A DNA stretch of 11,864 nt from NCBI GenBank assembly GCA_037440385.1, contig JBBIUI010000071.1:1-11864 (forward strand), read 5' to 3'. Below, piece after piece: positions 1 to 6,697 of the stretch. The stretch comes from CG2-30-68-42 sp037440385. GTDB lineage: Bacteria > Pseudomonadota > Gammaproteobacteria > Burkholderiales > Rhodocyclaceae. The notes below the pieces were generated by a model. The model ran no database searches. It saw nothing but the letters and a program-made list of their open reading frames with translations, and had not been told where the DNA came from. A program made the position numbers and the translations under genes. Each line of letters opens with the position of its first letter. Position 1 is the stretch's first letter.

Positions 1-256
1 AGAGCACCAGTACGTTCAGTGCCCAGGCGCCGAGCGGACTGGCCGCAAACACGGCGGCATACAGCGCCCACAGCGCCGCGGCCGGAATGACCGCACCGAG
101 GCACCACGCGATGGCTCCGCTGGCCGTGCGGCCATCGTCGAGCCGCGCGGCGAGCAAACGCGCGAAGCGCTCGGCCGGATCGAGCACGATGCGCCGCACG
201 GCCAGCGGTCGCAACTGTTCCAGCAGCAGTGCTGCGAGCAGCGAGAAGAACGTCAT
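1..256 (-). CDS. CobD/CbiB-family membrane protein, N-terminal part (cut by window edge)
   Basis: Reading leftwards from an ATG at 256-254, the frame stays open to the window edge, giving about 85 residues that begin MTFFSLLAALLLEQLRPL. Betaproteobacterial members of the CobD/CbiB family begin this way: a hydrophobic helix, then an Arg-rich stretch (here RRIVLDPAERFARLLAARL), then a second membrane segment (IPAAALWALYAAVF, about residues 59-72). In cobalamin synthesis CbiB/CobD attaches aminopropanol to adenosylcobyric acid in the inner membrane. Many betaproteobacterial homologues stand alone, so a B12 role is not assured here. The upstream region shows no good Shine-Dalgarno sequence. The gene is divergent from the hypothetical gene at 406. 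Family assignment is from the N-terminus only. Confidence 0.72.
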   Translation of the reverse strand, partial: MTFFSLLAALLLEQLRPLAVRRIVLDPAERFARLLAARLDDGRTASGAIAWCLGAVIPAAALWALYAAVFAASPLGAWALNVLVL

Positions 257-360
257 GCGAGGCAATGCCCCGGCGAAGGCGGATCGCCGGCGAAGATACC
301 ATGAACCCGGATCGATCGGCCCGCCATCGGGCGAGGGCGACGCCCGGGGCACCGGTGTAA

Positions 361-366
361 TAGAAT
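361..366 (+). promoter_or_regulatory. Possible -10 element before the winged-helix-like gene
   Basis: TAGAAT, in the context TAATAGAATGGG, resembles the sigma-70 -10 hexamer and would start transcription about 33 nt before the ATG at 406. No convincing -35 hexamer is visible 16-18 nt upstream, so this is a weak call. Confidence 0.3.
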
Positions 367-405
367 GGGCGCGCCGGACGGGCTCCATGCACCGGCCGGC
401 CAGGG

Positions 406-948
406 ATGGACGTCGTCTACCAGAAAACGGACAAGGGCCGCGAGGAAATCGCGAAGCGCACCTACCGTCTGCCGGCGCGCGTGCGCTCGATGCTCATTCT
501 CGTCGATGGCCGGCGCAGCGCGGCGCAACTGCTCGACCAGGGCAGGCATTTCGGCGATGCCGAACAGTTCCTGCGCGATCTCGTCGAGGGAGGATTCGTC
601 GAACCGGCAGGGGGACCGCCACACGGCGAAGCTTCGCTCGCCACGGTGGCGGACGCGGCGATGCCGGCGCTCAGGAGCCTCGCGCAGCGCTTGCTCGTCG
701 AGGCGCTCGGTCCGGACGGGGACGCGATCGCCGTGAAGATCGAGCAGGCGCGCGACGCGGCCGAGCTCGATGCGCGGCTCGAGCGTGTTCGCGACATGCT
801 GCGCGAATTGCGCGGACCGCGGGTCGCCGAGCGTTTCTGGCGGGAGCTGCAAGCGGTCGCGCGTGCGGCGCCGGACGGCCAGGCGCAGAAACCTTCCGAA
901 GATGCCGCGGCGAAATCGCTGCGGGATTTTTCGTTCTGGTCGTCGTAG
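406..948 (+). CDS. Conserved hypothetical protein, winged-helix-like N-terminus
   Basis: This is a 180-residue soluble protein with no signal peptide or membrane segment. The N-terminal 70 residues (VYQKTDKGREEIAKRTYRL, then RSMLILVDGRRSAAQLL, then FLRDLVEGGFVEP) read like a small winged-helix domain: a KTDKGREEI opening, a helix ending at the conserved VDGRRS, and a final helix plus GGFVE wing. Residues 75-150 are predicted helical and charged. Proteins of this form occur widely in Burkholderiales without an assigned function. DNA binding is possible but is an inference. The start is the ATG at 406. AGGG touches it directly, so the ribosome site is poorly placed, but no better in-frame start precedes the conserved KTDKGREEI. 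It is convergent with the CoA pyrophosphatase gene. Confidence 0.75.
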   Translation: MDVVYQKTDKGREEIAKRTYRLPARVRSMLILVDGRRSAAQLLDQGRHFGDAEQFLRDLVEGGFVEPAGGPPHGEASLATVADAAMPALRSLAQRLLVEALGPDGDAIAVKIEQARDAAELDARLERVRDMLRELRGPRVAERFWRELQAVARAAPDGQAQKPSEDAAAKSLRDFSFWSS

Positions 949-959
949 CGCGACGCCGG

Positions 960-986
960 GACCGGACGCGCCCGCGCGTGCCGGTC
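960..986. terminator. Strong hairpin between convergent genes, no T-tract
   Basis: GACCGGACGCG (960-970) and CGCGTGCCGGTC (975-986) pair into an 11-bp stem with one bulged G and a CCCG loop. It lies between the stop codons of the winged-helix-like gene and the CoA pyrophosphatase gene and overlaps the latter's stop. It could slow polymerase or protect 3' ends from both sides. There is no run of T on either strand, so it is not a canonical intrinsic terminator. Confidence 0.45.
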
Positions 987-1587
987 ACTGGTCGAGCAGC
1001 CGGTACAGGCTCACGATCATGCCGGCGGTCGCTCCCCAGATGAATCGCCCCTCGTAGGGCATCGCCCAGTATTCGCGCAGTGCCCCGCGCACCCGCATGC
1101 TCATGCGGCGATGGTTGGCCGGGTCGAGCAGAAAGTCGAGCGGTGCCTCGAACACCTCGGCCACTTCGAAGCGGTCCACACGAAGATCGAGCGGCAAAGC
1201 GACGACGCCGACGACCGGGGTGATGCGGAACCCGGTCCCGGTGTGATATTCCGGAAGCATTCCGAGCACGTCGACCCGGGCCGGCTTCAGCCCGATCTCC
1301 TCTTGCGCCTCGCGCAGCGCAGTGACCACCGCCGAGCCGTCACGGTCCTCGCAATGCCCGCCTGGAAAGCTGACCTGGCCCGGATGATTCTGCAGATGGT
1401 TGGTGCGCTTCGTCAGCAGCATCGTCAACCCGTCGGGCCGATCGATCACCGGCACGAGCACCGCCGCCGGGATCAGGCGATCGTCGGTCGCCTCGTCGCG
1501 CACCGGGGCCATCGTTGCCGCGGCGCGGAAGCGGCGCCTGAACTCCTGCGCATCGGCGCTCAACGGATCCTCGCGTCGCGGCTTCAT
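985..1587 (-). CDS. CoA pyrophosphatase, Nudix family (NudL/YeaB type)
   Basis: The product is a 200-residue cytoplasmic Nudix hydrolase of the CoA-specific subfamily, which splits coenzyme A into 3',5'-ADP and 4'-phosphopantetheine. The subfamily hallmark LLTKRTNHLQNHPGQVSFPGG is present just before the Nudix helix. That helix ends in ALREAQEEIGL, which holds the metal-binding REXXEE residues. MLPEYHTGTGFRITPVVG and EVAEVFEAPL follow, as in NudL. I chose the ATG at 1587. A TTG two codons upstream would add two residues, but the ATG sits 2 nt after the TGA of the protease gene (1590), the usual pattern of translational coupling. The two genes probably form one transcript although their functions are not obviously linked. 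The true substrate could be another CoA derivative. Confidence 0.9.
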   Translation of the reverse strand: MKPRREDPLSADAQEFRRRFRAAATMAPVRDEATDDRLIPAAVLVPVIDRPDGLTMLLTKRTNHLQNHPGQVSFPGGHCEDRDGSAVVTALREAQEEIGLKPARVDVLGMLPEYHTGTGFRITPVVGVVALPLDLRVDRFEVAEVFEAPLDFLLDPANHRRMSMRVRGALREYWAMPYEGRFIWGATAGMIVSLYRLLDQ

Positions 1588-1589
1588 CG

Positions 1590-2279
1590 TCAATAACGGC
1601 GACGCAGCGTCATCGCCTCGCCGTCGCGGCGCATGTCCATCCGGCTCAAGAAACTCATGCCGAGCAGCGCGACCGGCAGATCGGCCGCATGGACCACGGC
1701 ATCGACGTCGTGCAGCGTGATGGTTCCGACGCGCACGCTATGCAATCTGACTTTCCACACCCGCGCCATTCCGTTCGCGGTCTGGGTGACACCCGCCTGT
1801 CCTCGCTGCGGATCGATCCCGACGCGCATCGCGTCCGTCCGGCCGAGAGAAACGAAGGTCGCACCGGTGTCGACCATGAACCGGACCGGCACGCCATTGA
1901 CGCTACCCTCGCTCAGATAGTGGCCGCCCCGGTCGGCGGTCAGCGTGAGCACTTCCCGCCCGGTGGCCGCAGCGTCGCCCAGCGCGATCGGCTGTTCGCC
2001 GAGCCTGAGCGTTCGCCGCCTTCCGTCTACCTCGACGATCGCGCGATCGCCTTCCACCGCCAGCAGTTTCACTCCGGCCACGGAGCCTCCGGCCGATACC
2101 GTGCGCGGGGAGCCGCCGTCGACGACGAGCACGGCCTTGCCGGCGAACGCGCCGGCGAGCGCGACCTCGGTGGCGAATGCGTCGCCCGCCGCGCCGAGCG
2201 ATAATGACATCGCCAGCACAGCCGCCGCGGCGGGAAAGACCGACATGAACCGAGCACACGCAACGAAGCCGATCGCCAT
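1590..2279 (-). CDS. Secreted retropepsin-like aspartic protease (clan AA)
   Basis: The product is 229 residues. A hydrophobic N-terminus with Ala-rich core ends in GDAFA, giving a plausible signal-peptidase site near residue 36, so it should be periplasmic. The catalytic motif is FMVDTGATFVSLG, with D137-T138-G139. The C-terminal signature LPVALLGMSFLSRMDMRR, followed by a basic tail, is typical of the bacterial TIGR02281-type single-domain aspartic protease family. Such enzymes have one DTG per chain and would act as dimers. Residues 40-110 form a beta-rich N-terminal domain. Its substrate is unknown. The start is uncertain: the ATG at 2279 gives an Arg before the hydrophobic core, whereas the ATG at 2246 gives a shorter, uncharged signal. 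The 2279 start overlaps the divergent amidotransferase gene by 35 nt. Confidence 0.85.
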   Translation of the reverse strand: MAIGFVACARFMSVFPAAAAVLAMSLSLGAAGDAFATEVALAGAFAGKAVLVVDGGSPRTVSAGGSVAGVKLLAVEGDRAIVEVDGRRRTLRLGEQPIALGDAAATGREVLTLTADRGGHYLSEGSVNGVPVRFMVDTGATFVSLGRTDAMRVGIDPQRGQAGVTQTANGMARVWKVRLHSVRVGTITLHDVDAVVHAADLPVALLGMSFLSRMDMRRDGEAMTLRRRY

Positions 2280-2970
2280 TTTTCGACACGCTCCGGCCGA
2301 GGGCCCCGGCCATTTTGCCACATTCCTCGAACGGCACTCGATCGCCTGGACGCTCGTCGCCGTGGATCGCGGCGAGCCGATCCCGGACGATTCGACCGCC
2401 TTCCGGGGGCTTTGTTTCATGGGCGGACCGATGAGCGCCAACGACGATCTGCCATGGATCGCCCGCACGCTTGCACTGATCCGCGAGGCGGATGCTCATG
2501 GCATTCCGGTCATCGGCCACTGCCTAGGCGGCCAGCTCATCGCGAAGGCGTTCGGCGGCGAGATCACGCGCAACCCGGTGCCCGAGATCGGCTGGGGCGA
2601 GGTGACGGTCATCGACGGTCCGCCGGCCCGCGACTGGCTGGGCGAATCGCGGGCGTTCCCGGTATTCCACTGGCACGGCGAGACGTTCTCCATCCCGCCC
2701 GGTGCCAGCCGGATCCTCGCGAGCGAGCACTGCGCGAATCAGGCGTTCGTTCGCGGACCGAACCTCGCGATGCAATGCCACGTCGAGATGACGCCGGACA
2801 TGATCCGGCAGTGGGCGAACGAGGGCGCGGCGCAGATCCGTGCCCATCCGGGCGCGTCCGTGCAGACACCGGAACGGATGTGCGAGGATCTGGATCGGCG
2901 CACCGAAGAACTGCGACGGATCGCAGACCGGTTGTATGCAAGATGGATCCGCGGCCTGGATGCCGCCTGA
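2245..2970 (+). CDS. Class I glutamine amidotransferase (GMP-synthase-like stand-alone domain)
   Basis: A 241-residue cytoplasmic protein of the stand-alone class I glutamine amidotransferase family. These enzymes release ammonia from glutamine or hydrolyse gamma-glutamyl bonds. The catalytic triad is visible: the nucleophile Cys93 in VIGHCLGGQL, and His179 with Glu181 in MQCHVEMT. MGGPMSANDD (59-68) forms the oxyanion-side loop, and FPVFHWHGETFSIP (138-151) is a family hallmark. The C-terminal 40 residues are helical and charged. No synthetase domain or partner gene is adjacent, so the acceptor of the ammonia is unknown. Some homologues act as gamma-glutamyl hydrolases of polyamines or of amino-acid conjugates. 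The start at 2245 has GGGAAAG 6 nt upstream, and the conserved sequence begins about residue 9 (KPIAIFRHAPAEGP). Confidence 0.88.
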   Translation: MNRAHATKPIAIFRHAPAEGPGHFATFLERHSIAWTLVAVDRGEPIPDDSTAFRGLCFMGGPMSANDDLPWIARTLALIREADAHGIPVIGHCLGGQLIAKAFGGEITRNPVPEIGWGEVTVIDGPPARDWLGESRAFPVFHWHGETFSIPPGASRILASEHCANQAFVRGPNLAMQCHVEMTPDMIRQWANEGAAQIRAHPGASVQTPERMCEDLDRRTEELRRIADRLYARWIRGLDAA

Positions 2971-3016
2971 CGCGCGGCTTCGGGTATCCTTCGGTTTTCG
3001 TTTCGCCCCCGACGCC

Positions 3017-3637
3017 ATGCTGAATCGATGGTTCGCCCCGCTCGCCGTCGCTTTCTCGATCGCTCTGTCCGCATGCGCCCCGATGGCGTCCCCGCCCGCG
3101 GGCAGCGGCGGCGTCACCGAGCAGGCGACGATCCACCTGGTCCCCATCGGAGACTTTCCGCGCGCGACGGCCGACCGTCTCGCCGCGGTGATCGGCGCGC
3201 GCTTCGGCCTGTCGGTTCGCATCCAGCCGCGCGTGTCGCTGACCAAACAGATGATCGACTATGCGCGCCGGCAGGTTCCGGCGCAGGAGATCTTCGACGT
3301 GCTCGAGCCGAAACGCACGCTTCTGCTCAAGGATGCGCGTGGCGTGATCATCGGCCTGACGACCTATGACATGTACATCCGCGGGATCGACTGGACGTTC
3401 GCGTTCGCGGCCCGCGAGACCCCGGCGCTCGCGGCGGTGTCGACCTGGCGCATGGACGAGACCCATTACGGCAAACGAGCCGACGACGAGCTGCTGTTCG
3501 CCCGGCTCGAGAAGATGGTCGCGAAGAGCATCGGCGCGCTGTACCTCGGACTGAAGGAGTCCGGCGATCCGGCGAGCGGCATGTTCGGCGCAGTGCGTTC
3601 GCTGGAAGACCTCGACCGGATCGGCTCCAGGTTCTGA
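3017..3637 (+). CDS. Lipoprotein resembling archaemetzincin but without the zinc motif
   Basis: A 206-residue protein. The N-terminus MLNRWFAPLAVAFSIALSAC has a lipobox (LSAC, Cys20), so it is an inner- or outer-membrane-anchored lipoprotein. The mature part aligns by eye with the M54 archaemetzincin fold: IHLVPIGDFPR at 39-49, QVPAQEIFDVLEP near 86-98, then IIGLTTYDMYIRGIDWTFAFA at 111-131, matching the family's VGLTDxDLYxPGLNFVFG. AVSTWRMD follows, and at the C-terminus MFGAVRSLEDLDRIGSRF (189-206) matches the family's VMxFSxSLxExD. The HExxHxxGxxH zinc site expected around 168-182 is replaced by VAKSIGALYLGLKES, and no His occurs after residue 150. It is therefore probably not a zinc peptidase. 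It starts 46 nt after the amidotransferase gene and may be co-transcribed with it. The function is unknown. Confidence 0.8.
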   Translation: MLNRWFAPLAVAFSIALSACAPMASPPAGSGGVTEQATIHLVPIGDFPRATADRLAAVIGARFGLSVRIQPRVSLTKQMIDYARRQVPAQEIFDVLEPKRTLLLKDARGVIIGLTTYDMYIRGIDWTFAFAARETPALAAVSTWRMDETHYGKRADDELLFARLEKMVAKSIGALYLGLKESGDPASGMFGAVRSLEDLDRIGSRF

Positions 3638-3644
3638 GCGGGCC

Positions 3645-3656
3645 CGGCGCGCGCCG
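3645..3656. repeat. 12-bp GC palindrome between convergent genes
   Basis: CGGCGCGCGCCG is a perfect palindrome in the 22-nt gap between the lipoprotein stop and the motB stop. It could take part in 3'-end formation on either strand. There is no T-tract, and such palindromes arise easily by chance in GC-rich DNA. Confidence 0.25.
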
Positions 3657-3659
3657 TGC

Positions 3660-4625
3660 TCAGCGCCGCGCCGGCGCGACAGGCAGATGCGCGACCTGCC
3701 CGGCGGCGCGCACGACCGGCGCCTCGCCGCCCGTGGCTGCGGCGCCCTTGTCGGCGACTGCGCCCTCTTGCAGGAACGCCTCCTCGGTGCGCTTGTTCAG
3801 CACGACGATGCTGATGCGCCGGTTGACCGGATTGAGCGGGTCGGACTTGTCGAAGAGCACCGTCGATGCGAGCCCCACGACGCGCATCAGCTTGCCGTCC
3901 GCCATGCCGCCCGCGACCAGTTCGCGCCGGGACGCGTTGGCCCGGGTCGCCGACAGTTCCCAGTTGCCGAAACCCTGCACGCCGCCGGCATAGGCCGCGG
4001 CATCGGTGTGGCCCGACAGGCTCACGCGGTTCTCGACCCCGTTCAGCGCGCGGCCGATCTCGTGCAGGATCTGCTTCGTGTACGGTTTCAGCTCGGCGCT
4101 GGACAGATCGAACATCGGCCGGTTCTTCTCGTCGACGATCTGGATGCGCAGGCCCTCGCTGGTCAGATCGAGCAGCAACTGGCTGCGGTACTGGCGCAAT
4201 GCCGCATTGGTCTCGATCATCCGTTCGATGCGCAGCTTGAGGTCCTCGAGCCGGCGCCTCTCGGTTTTTTCCTGCTCGGCCTTGAGCGCTTCGAGATTCA
4301 CCGTCTTTTTCGGCGCCTCGGTCTCGCCCTTCTTCACCTGGCCATCGGTACGCGTCAGATCCTTGCCGCCGCCCTTGATGACGTGCGATGCATCGCCGCT
4401 GCCGACGCCGCCCTGCAGCGCGACCTTGAGCGGCGTCTGGAAATACTCGGCGATGCCGTCGAGATCATTGATTGTGGTCGAGCCGATCAGCCACATCAGC
4501 AGGAAGAACGCCATCATCGCCGTGACGAAGTCGGCGTAGGCGATCTTCCAGGCGCCGCCGTGCGCGCCGCCGCCGCCCTTTCTGATGCGCTTGACGACGA
4601 TGGGTCGCTGGCTTTCGTCGCTCAT
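3660..4625 (-). CDS. motB: Flagellar motor stator protein MotB
   Basis: A 321-residue stator subunit that anchors the MotA/MotB proton channel to peptidoglycan. The N-terminus is basic (VVKRIRKGGGGAHGGAWK), followed by one membrane helix. IAYADFVTAMMAFFLLMWLIG places the proton-carrying Asp at residue 32, the same number as in E. coli MotB. NDLDGIAEYFQTPL (53-66) fits the plug helix. A coiled linker (about 110-140) leads to the OmpA-like peptidoglycan-binding domain, with SGHTDA at 204-209, NWELSATRA at 221-229 and NPVNRRISI at 265-273. The tail after 285 is low-complexity and Ala-rich. The start at 4625 lies 42 nt after motA, in the same transcript. The gene ends convergently with the lipoprotein gene, so no chemotaxis genes follow in this operon. 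Confidence 0.97.
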   Translation of the reverse strand: MSDESQRPIVVKRIRKGGGGAHGGAWKIAYADFVTAMMAFFLLMWLIGSTTINDLDGIAEYFQTPLKVALQGGVGSGDASHVIKGGGKDLTRTDGQVKKGETEAPKKTVNLEALKAEQEKTERRRLEDLKLRIERMIETNAALRQYRSQLLLDLTSEGLRIQIVDEKNRPMFDLSSAELKPYTKQILHEIGRALNGVENRVSLSGHTDAAAYAGGVQGFGNWELSATRANASRRELVAGGMADGKLMRVVGLASTVLFDKSDPLNPVNRRISIVVLNKRTEEAFLQEGAVADKGAAATGGEAPVVRAAGQVAHLPVAPARR

Positions 4626-4667
4626 GTCCGGAACGGGGAGATCGATGCGCCGGGGCCGGTGCGGACG

Positions 4668-5528
4668 TCACTTGGCCTTGCGGTTCTTGACCTCTTCCTC
4701 CAGCTCGCCGAAGGAAGGCCGCTCGGTCGAATACAGCACCTTGCGGCCGAATTCGACCGCCACCTGCGGCGCGTAGCCGTTCATGCTCGCCAGCAGCGTG
4801 ACCTTGATGCACTGGAGCACCTTGGTCGCCTCGTGCAGCTTGTGCTCGAGCGCGCTCGCCAGCGGGCCGACGAATCCATACGACAGCAGGATGCCGAGGA
4901 AGGTGCCCACCAGCGCCGCGGCGATCAGCTTGCCGAGCTCGGCCGGCGGAATGCCCACCGACTCCATCGTATGCACGACCCCCATCACCGCCGCGACGAT
5001 CCCGAACGCCGGCAGGCCGTCGGCGAGTTTCGCCAGCGCGTGCATCGGCACCTCGCCTTCGTGGTGGTGGGTCTCGATCTCGTTGTCCATCAGGTTCTCG
5101 ATCTCGAAGGCGTTGAGGTTGCCTCCCACCATCATGCGCAGGTAGTCGGTCATGAACTCCATGACGTGGTGATCGGAGGCGATCCCCGGATACTTGCTGA
5201 ACAGCGGGCTCTGGTCCGGCGTCTCGACGTCGGACTCGATCGACATCAGACCTTCCTTGCGAACCTTGGCGAGCAGCTCGTAGAGCAGCGACAGCAGGTC
5301 GAGGTAGAGCGCCTTCGTGTACTTCGAACCCTTGAACAGCGTGGGAAAGGCGCCCAGGACCGCCTTGACCACCTTGGGGCTGTTGGCGACCAGAAATGCG
5401 CCCAGCGCCGCGCCGCCGATGATGATGAGTTCCGAGGGCTGGATCAACGCCGCGACGTGTCCGCCGGCGAAGATGAATCCTCCGATGACCGATCCGAATA
5501 CCGCGACCCAGCCGATGATGACGAACAT
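4668..5528 (-). CDS. motA: Flagellar motor stator protein MotA
   Basis: A 286-residue inner-membrane stator subunit that couples proton flow to flagellar rotation through FliG. Four membrane segments fit residues 1-20, 33-50, 170-190 and 201-221. The residues known to matter in E. coli MotA fall at the same numbers here: Arg90 and Glu98 in the cytoplasmic loop (LLAKVRKEGLMSIESDVE), Pro173 in DGLPAFG and Pro222 in FVGPLAS. The large loop has the usual HHHEGEVP. The charged C-terminus ends EEVKNRKAK. I chose the ATG at 5528, which gives MFVIIGW, the family N-terminus. AGAGG lies 8 nt upstream. An in-frame ATG at 5606 would fall right at the predicted sigma-28 promoter and is unlikely. motB follows directly. 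Confidence 0.97.
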   Translation of the reverse strand: MFVIIGWVAVFGSVIGGFIFAGGHVAALIQPSELIIIGGAALGAFLVANSPKVVKAVLGAFPTLFKGSKYTKALYLDLLSLLYELLAKVRKEGLMSIESDVETPDQSPLFSKYPGIASDHHVMEFMTDYLRMMVGGNLNAFEIENLMDNEIETHHHEGEVPMHALAKLADGLPAFGIVAAVMGVVHTMESVGIPPAELGKLIAAALVGTFLGILLSYGFVGPLASALEHKLHEATKVLQCIKVTLLASMNGYAPQVAVEFGRKVLYSTERPSFGELEEEVKNRKAK

Positions 5529-5596
5529 GCCTGGAGCCTCTTCCGGTTGCAGCGTGTCTGTCGAGTGTCCGGGCGAACCGATGCGCCCCGCATAAC

Positions 5597-5623
5597 TTAA
5601 CGGCACGTGTGCGAACGGCTTGA
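5597..5623 (-). promoter_or_regulatory. Sigma-28 (FliA) type promoter for motAB
   Basis: On the minus strand, TCAAGCCG (5616-5623), an 11-nt spacer and GCCGTTAA (5597-5604) match the known flagellar sigma-28 pattern TAAAGTTT-N11-GCCGATAA. The -10 differs at one position, and the -35 keeps T.AAG. Transcription would begin about 60 nt before the motA start. motAB is a classic late (class III) flagellar operon, so position and class agree. It lies just after the flhC terminator. Confidence 0.75.
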
Positions 5624-5681
5624 ACGCGAGGCGACCGGGAACGGATGCCCGGGCGCCGTGCGCCGCACGGGGAGACGGCGC

Positions 5682-5720
5682 AAAAAAAAGCCGCTCGGGA
5701 ACAGCCAGGCCCAGAGCGGC
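5682..5720 (-). terminator. Intrinsic terminator after flhC
   Basis: On the minus strand, GCCGCTC (5714-5720) and GAGCGGC (5690-5696) form a perfect 7-bp stem. The 17-nt loop can pair further through GGG/CCC. The stem is followed at once by eight T residues (5682-5689). This is a textbook Rho-independent terminator 31 nt past the flhC stop. It separates flhDC from motAB. Confidence 0.92.
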
Positions 5721-5728
5721 GCAAGTCC

Positions 5729-5744
5729 CCTTGCTAGCGCAAGG
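5729..5744 (-). repeat. Small perfect hairpin between flhC stop and terminator
   Basis: CCTTGC-TAGC-GCAAGG is a 6-bp stem with a 4-nt loop, 6 nt past the flhC stop and just before the intrinsic terminator. It may protect the 3' end of the flhDC message or act as a second pause site. It has no T-tract of its own. Confidence 0.5.
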
Positions 5745-5750
5745 AGGAGG

Positions 5751-6314
5751 TCAGACGATCGCGGCTACAGCATGGTCCACGGTCCCGATGACTGGCACGG
5801 CGCGGCGGGTCTTTCCCGCCCGGGCCGGCACGTGGCACAAACCGCACGTGTAATTGTGCGTCAAATCGTAGGCATGTGCAACAAAATTTCCGCCGCATCC
5901 GTTGCAGCGCGCCCATTGCAGCATCCTGGCTTCGAAGAACCGGATCAGGGTCCAGGCACGCGTGAGCGTCAGCACGGGTTCCGAGTCGTTCAACTGCACG
6001 TGCTCGAGGTACAGCCGATAGGCCTTGATCAGGGCGTGCAGCCCGCGTGCGCCGGTGTGATCGAGCAGAAAACGGTACAGCGACATGAACAGCGAAGCGT
6101 GGATGTTCGGCTGCCAGGTCATGAACCAGTCGGTCGAAAACGGCAGCATGCCCTTGGGTGGCGACTCGCCCTTGACTTCCTTGTACAGCTTGAGCAGTTT
6201 TTCGCGCGACAGACCGATCTCCGCCTCGAGCAACTGGAGCCGCGCGCCCATGCGCACGAGCTCGCTCGCCAGCTCGATTCCCTTGCCTTCCGATACGATG
6301 CTTCGTGTGCGCAT
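5751..6314 (-). CDS. flhC: Flagellar transcriptional activator FlhC
   Basis: A 187-residue subunit of the FlhD4C2 complex, the master activator of flagellar class II genes including fliA. Four cysteines lie at 137, 140, 157 and 160 (ARCNGCGGNF and NYTCGLCHVP), exactly the positions of the zinc ligands in E. coli FlhC. SPPKGMLPFSTDWFMTWQPN (51-70) is the strongly conserved middle segment. The N-terminal helices (10-45) carry GIELASELVRMGARLQLLE. I chose the ATG at 6314, 11 nt after the flhD stop. A TGAGG that includes the flhD stop codon serves as its ribosome site, so translation is coupled. The length is close to the 192 residues of E. coli. An in-frame upstream ATG at 6452 would overlap flhD and adds an Arg-rich, unconserved stretch. 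Confidence 0.97.
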   Translation of the reverse strand: MRTRSIVSEGKGIELASELVRMGARLQLLEAEIGLSREKLLKLYKEVKGESPPKGMLPFSTDWFMTWQPNIHASLFMSLYRFLLDHTGARGLHALIKAYRLYLEHVQLNDSEPVLTLTRAWTLIRFFEARMLQWARCNGCGGNFVAHAYDLTHNYTCGLCHVPARAGKTRRAVPVIGTVDHAVAAIV

Positions 6315-6325
6315 GCCGGTCGGCC

Positions 6326-6643
6326 TCAGGCGAGATGTTCGACCGGCTCGCCGGCGGCGAGGATGGCGGCGTGCAGGCGGGACATGCCCGCCTCGCGCTC
6401 GTGGCTCGCCAGCAGGTCGGTCAGCATGCGATCCTCGAAACGCAGCCGGCACAGCAGCATCGACGAGGAGGCCATCCTGAGCACCTGTCCGGGCGTGAGC
6501 CGCTCGATGACCTCGGCGAGCTGCGTGCTGATCCCGAGCCGGAACACGGCGCTGTCGCGGTCCGCGCGCACGAGCTGCTGCGCGAGCATCAGGTACGCCA
6601 GGTTGACCTCCCGAATTTCATTGTGGATTTCTGCGCCAGTCAT
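6326..6643 (-). CDS. flhD: Flagellar transcriptional activator FlhD
   Basis: A 105-residue partner of FlhC. It is all-helical, with the conserved opening EIHNEIREVNLAYLMLAQQL (5-24), AVFRLGIS (32-39) and LAEVIERLTPGQVLRMASS (42-60). Cys65 in SMLLCRLRFED occupies the position that forms the inter-subunit disulfide in E. coli FlhD. GGGAGGA at 6648-6654 gives a strong ribosome site 4 nt before the ATG. flhC follows after 11 nt. The gene is preceded by about 170 nt holding inverted repeats, and no convincing sigma-70 promoter could be picked out there. As the class I operon, it would decide when motility starts. Confidence 0.96.
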   Translation of the reverse strand: MTGAEIHNEIREVNLAYLMLAQQLVRADRDSAVFRLGISTQLAEVIERLTPGQVLRMASSSMLLCRLRFEDRMLTDLLASHEREAGMSRLHAAILAAGEPVEHLA

Positions 6644-6697
6644 TCCGTCCTCCCGGTGATCGTCTTACGTGTGGCCGCATTGTGCGCAGTCACACGG

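Noticed and set aside
87..1043. Plus-strand open frame of 318 codons across the left part
   Set aside because: It is Arg-rich, overlaps the winged-helix-like gene in another frame and the CobD/CbiB gene in antisense, and has no recognisable domain.
1945..2244. Plus-strand extension of the amidotransferase upstream of 2245
   Set aside because: These 100 codons are a Ser/Ala/Pro-rich antisense reading of the aspartic protease gene, and family similarity begins only after 2245.
2609..3466. Minus-strand open frame over the amidotransferase and lipoprotein genes
   Set aside because: It is antisense to two recognisable proteins and its product is a mix of Arg/His-rich sequence with no motif.
3687..5600. 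A plus-strand open frame of 637 codons over motA and motB
   Set aside because: It is antisense to two certain stator genes, has low-complexity composition and no domain.
5529..5606. N-terminal extension of MotA from an ATG at 5606
   Set aside because: The extension is not MotA-like and would place the start codon at the predicted sigma-28 -10 box. The ATG at 5528 has a ribosome site and gives residue numbers equal to E. coli MotA.
6315..6452. N-terminal extension of FlhC from an ATG at 6452
   Set aside because: It lies within flhD in another frame and encodes an Arg/Pro-rich stretch. The start at 6314 restores E. coli numbering of all four zinc cysteines.
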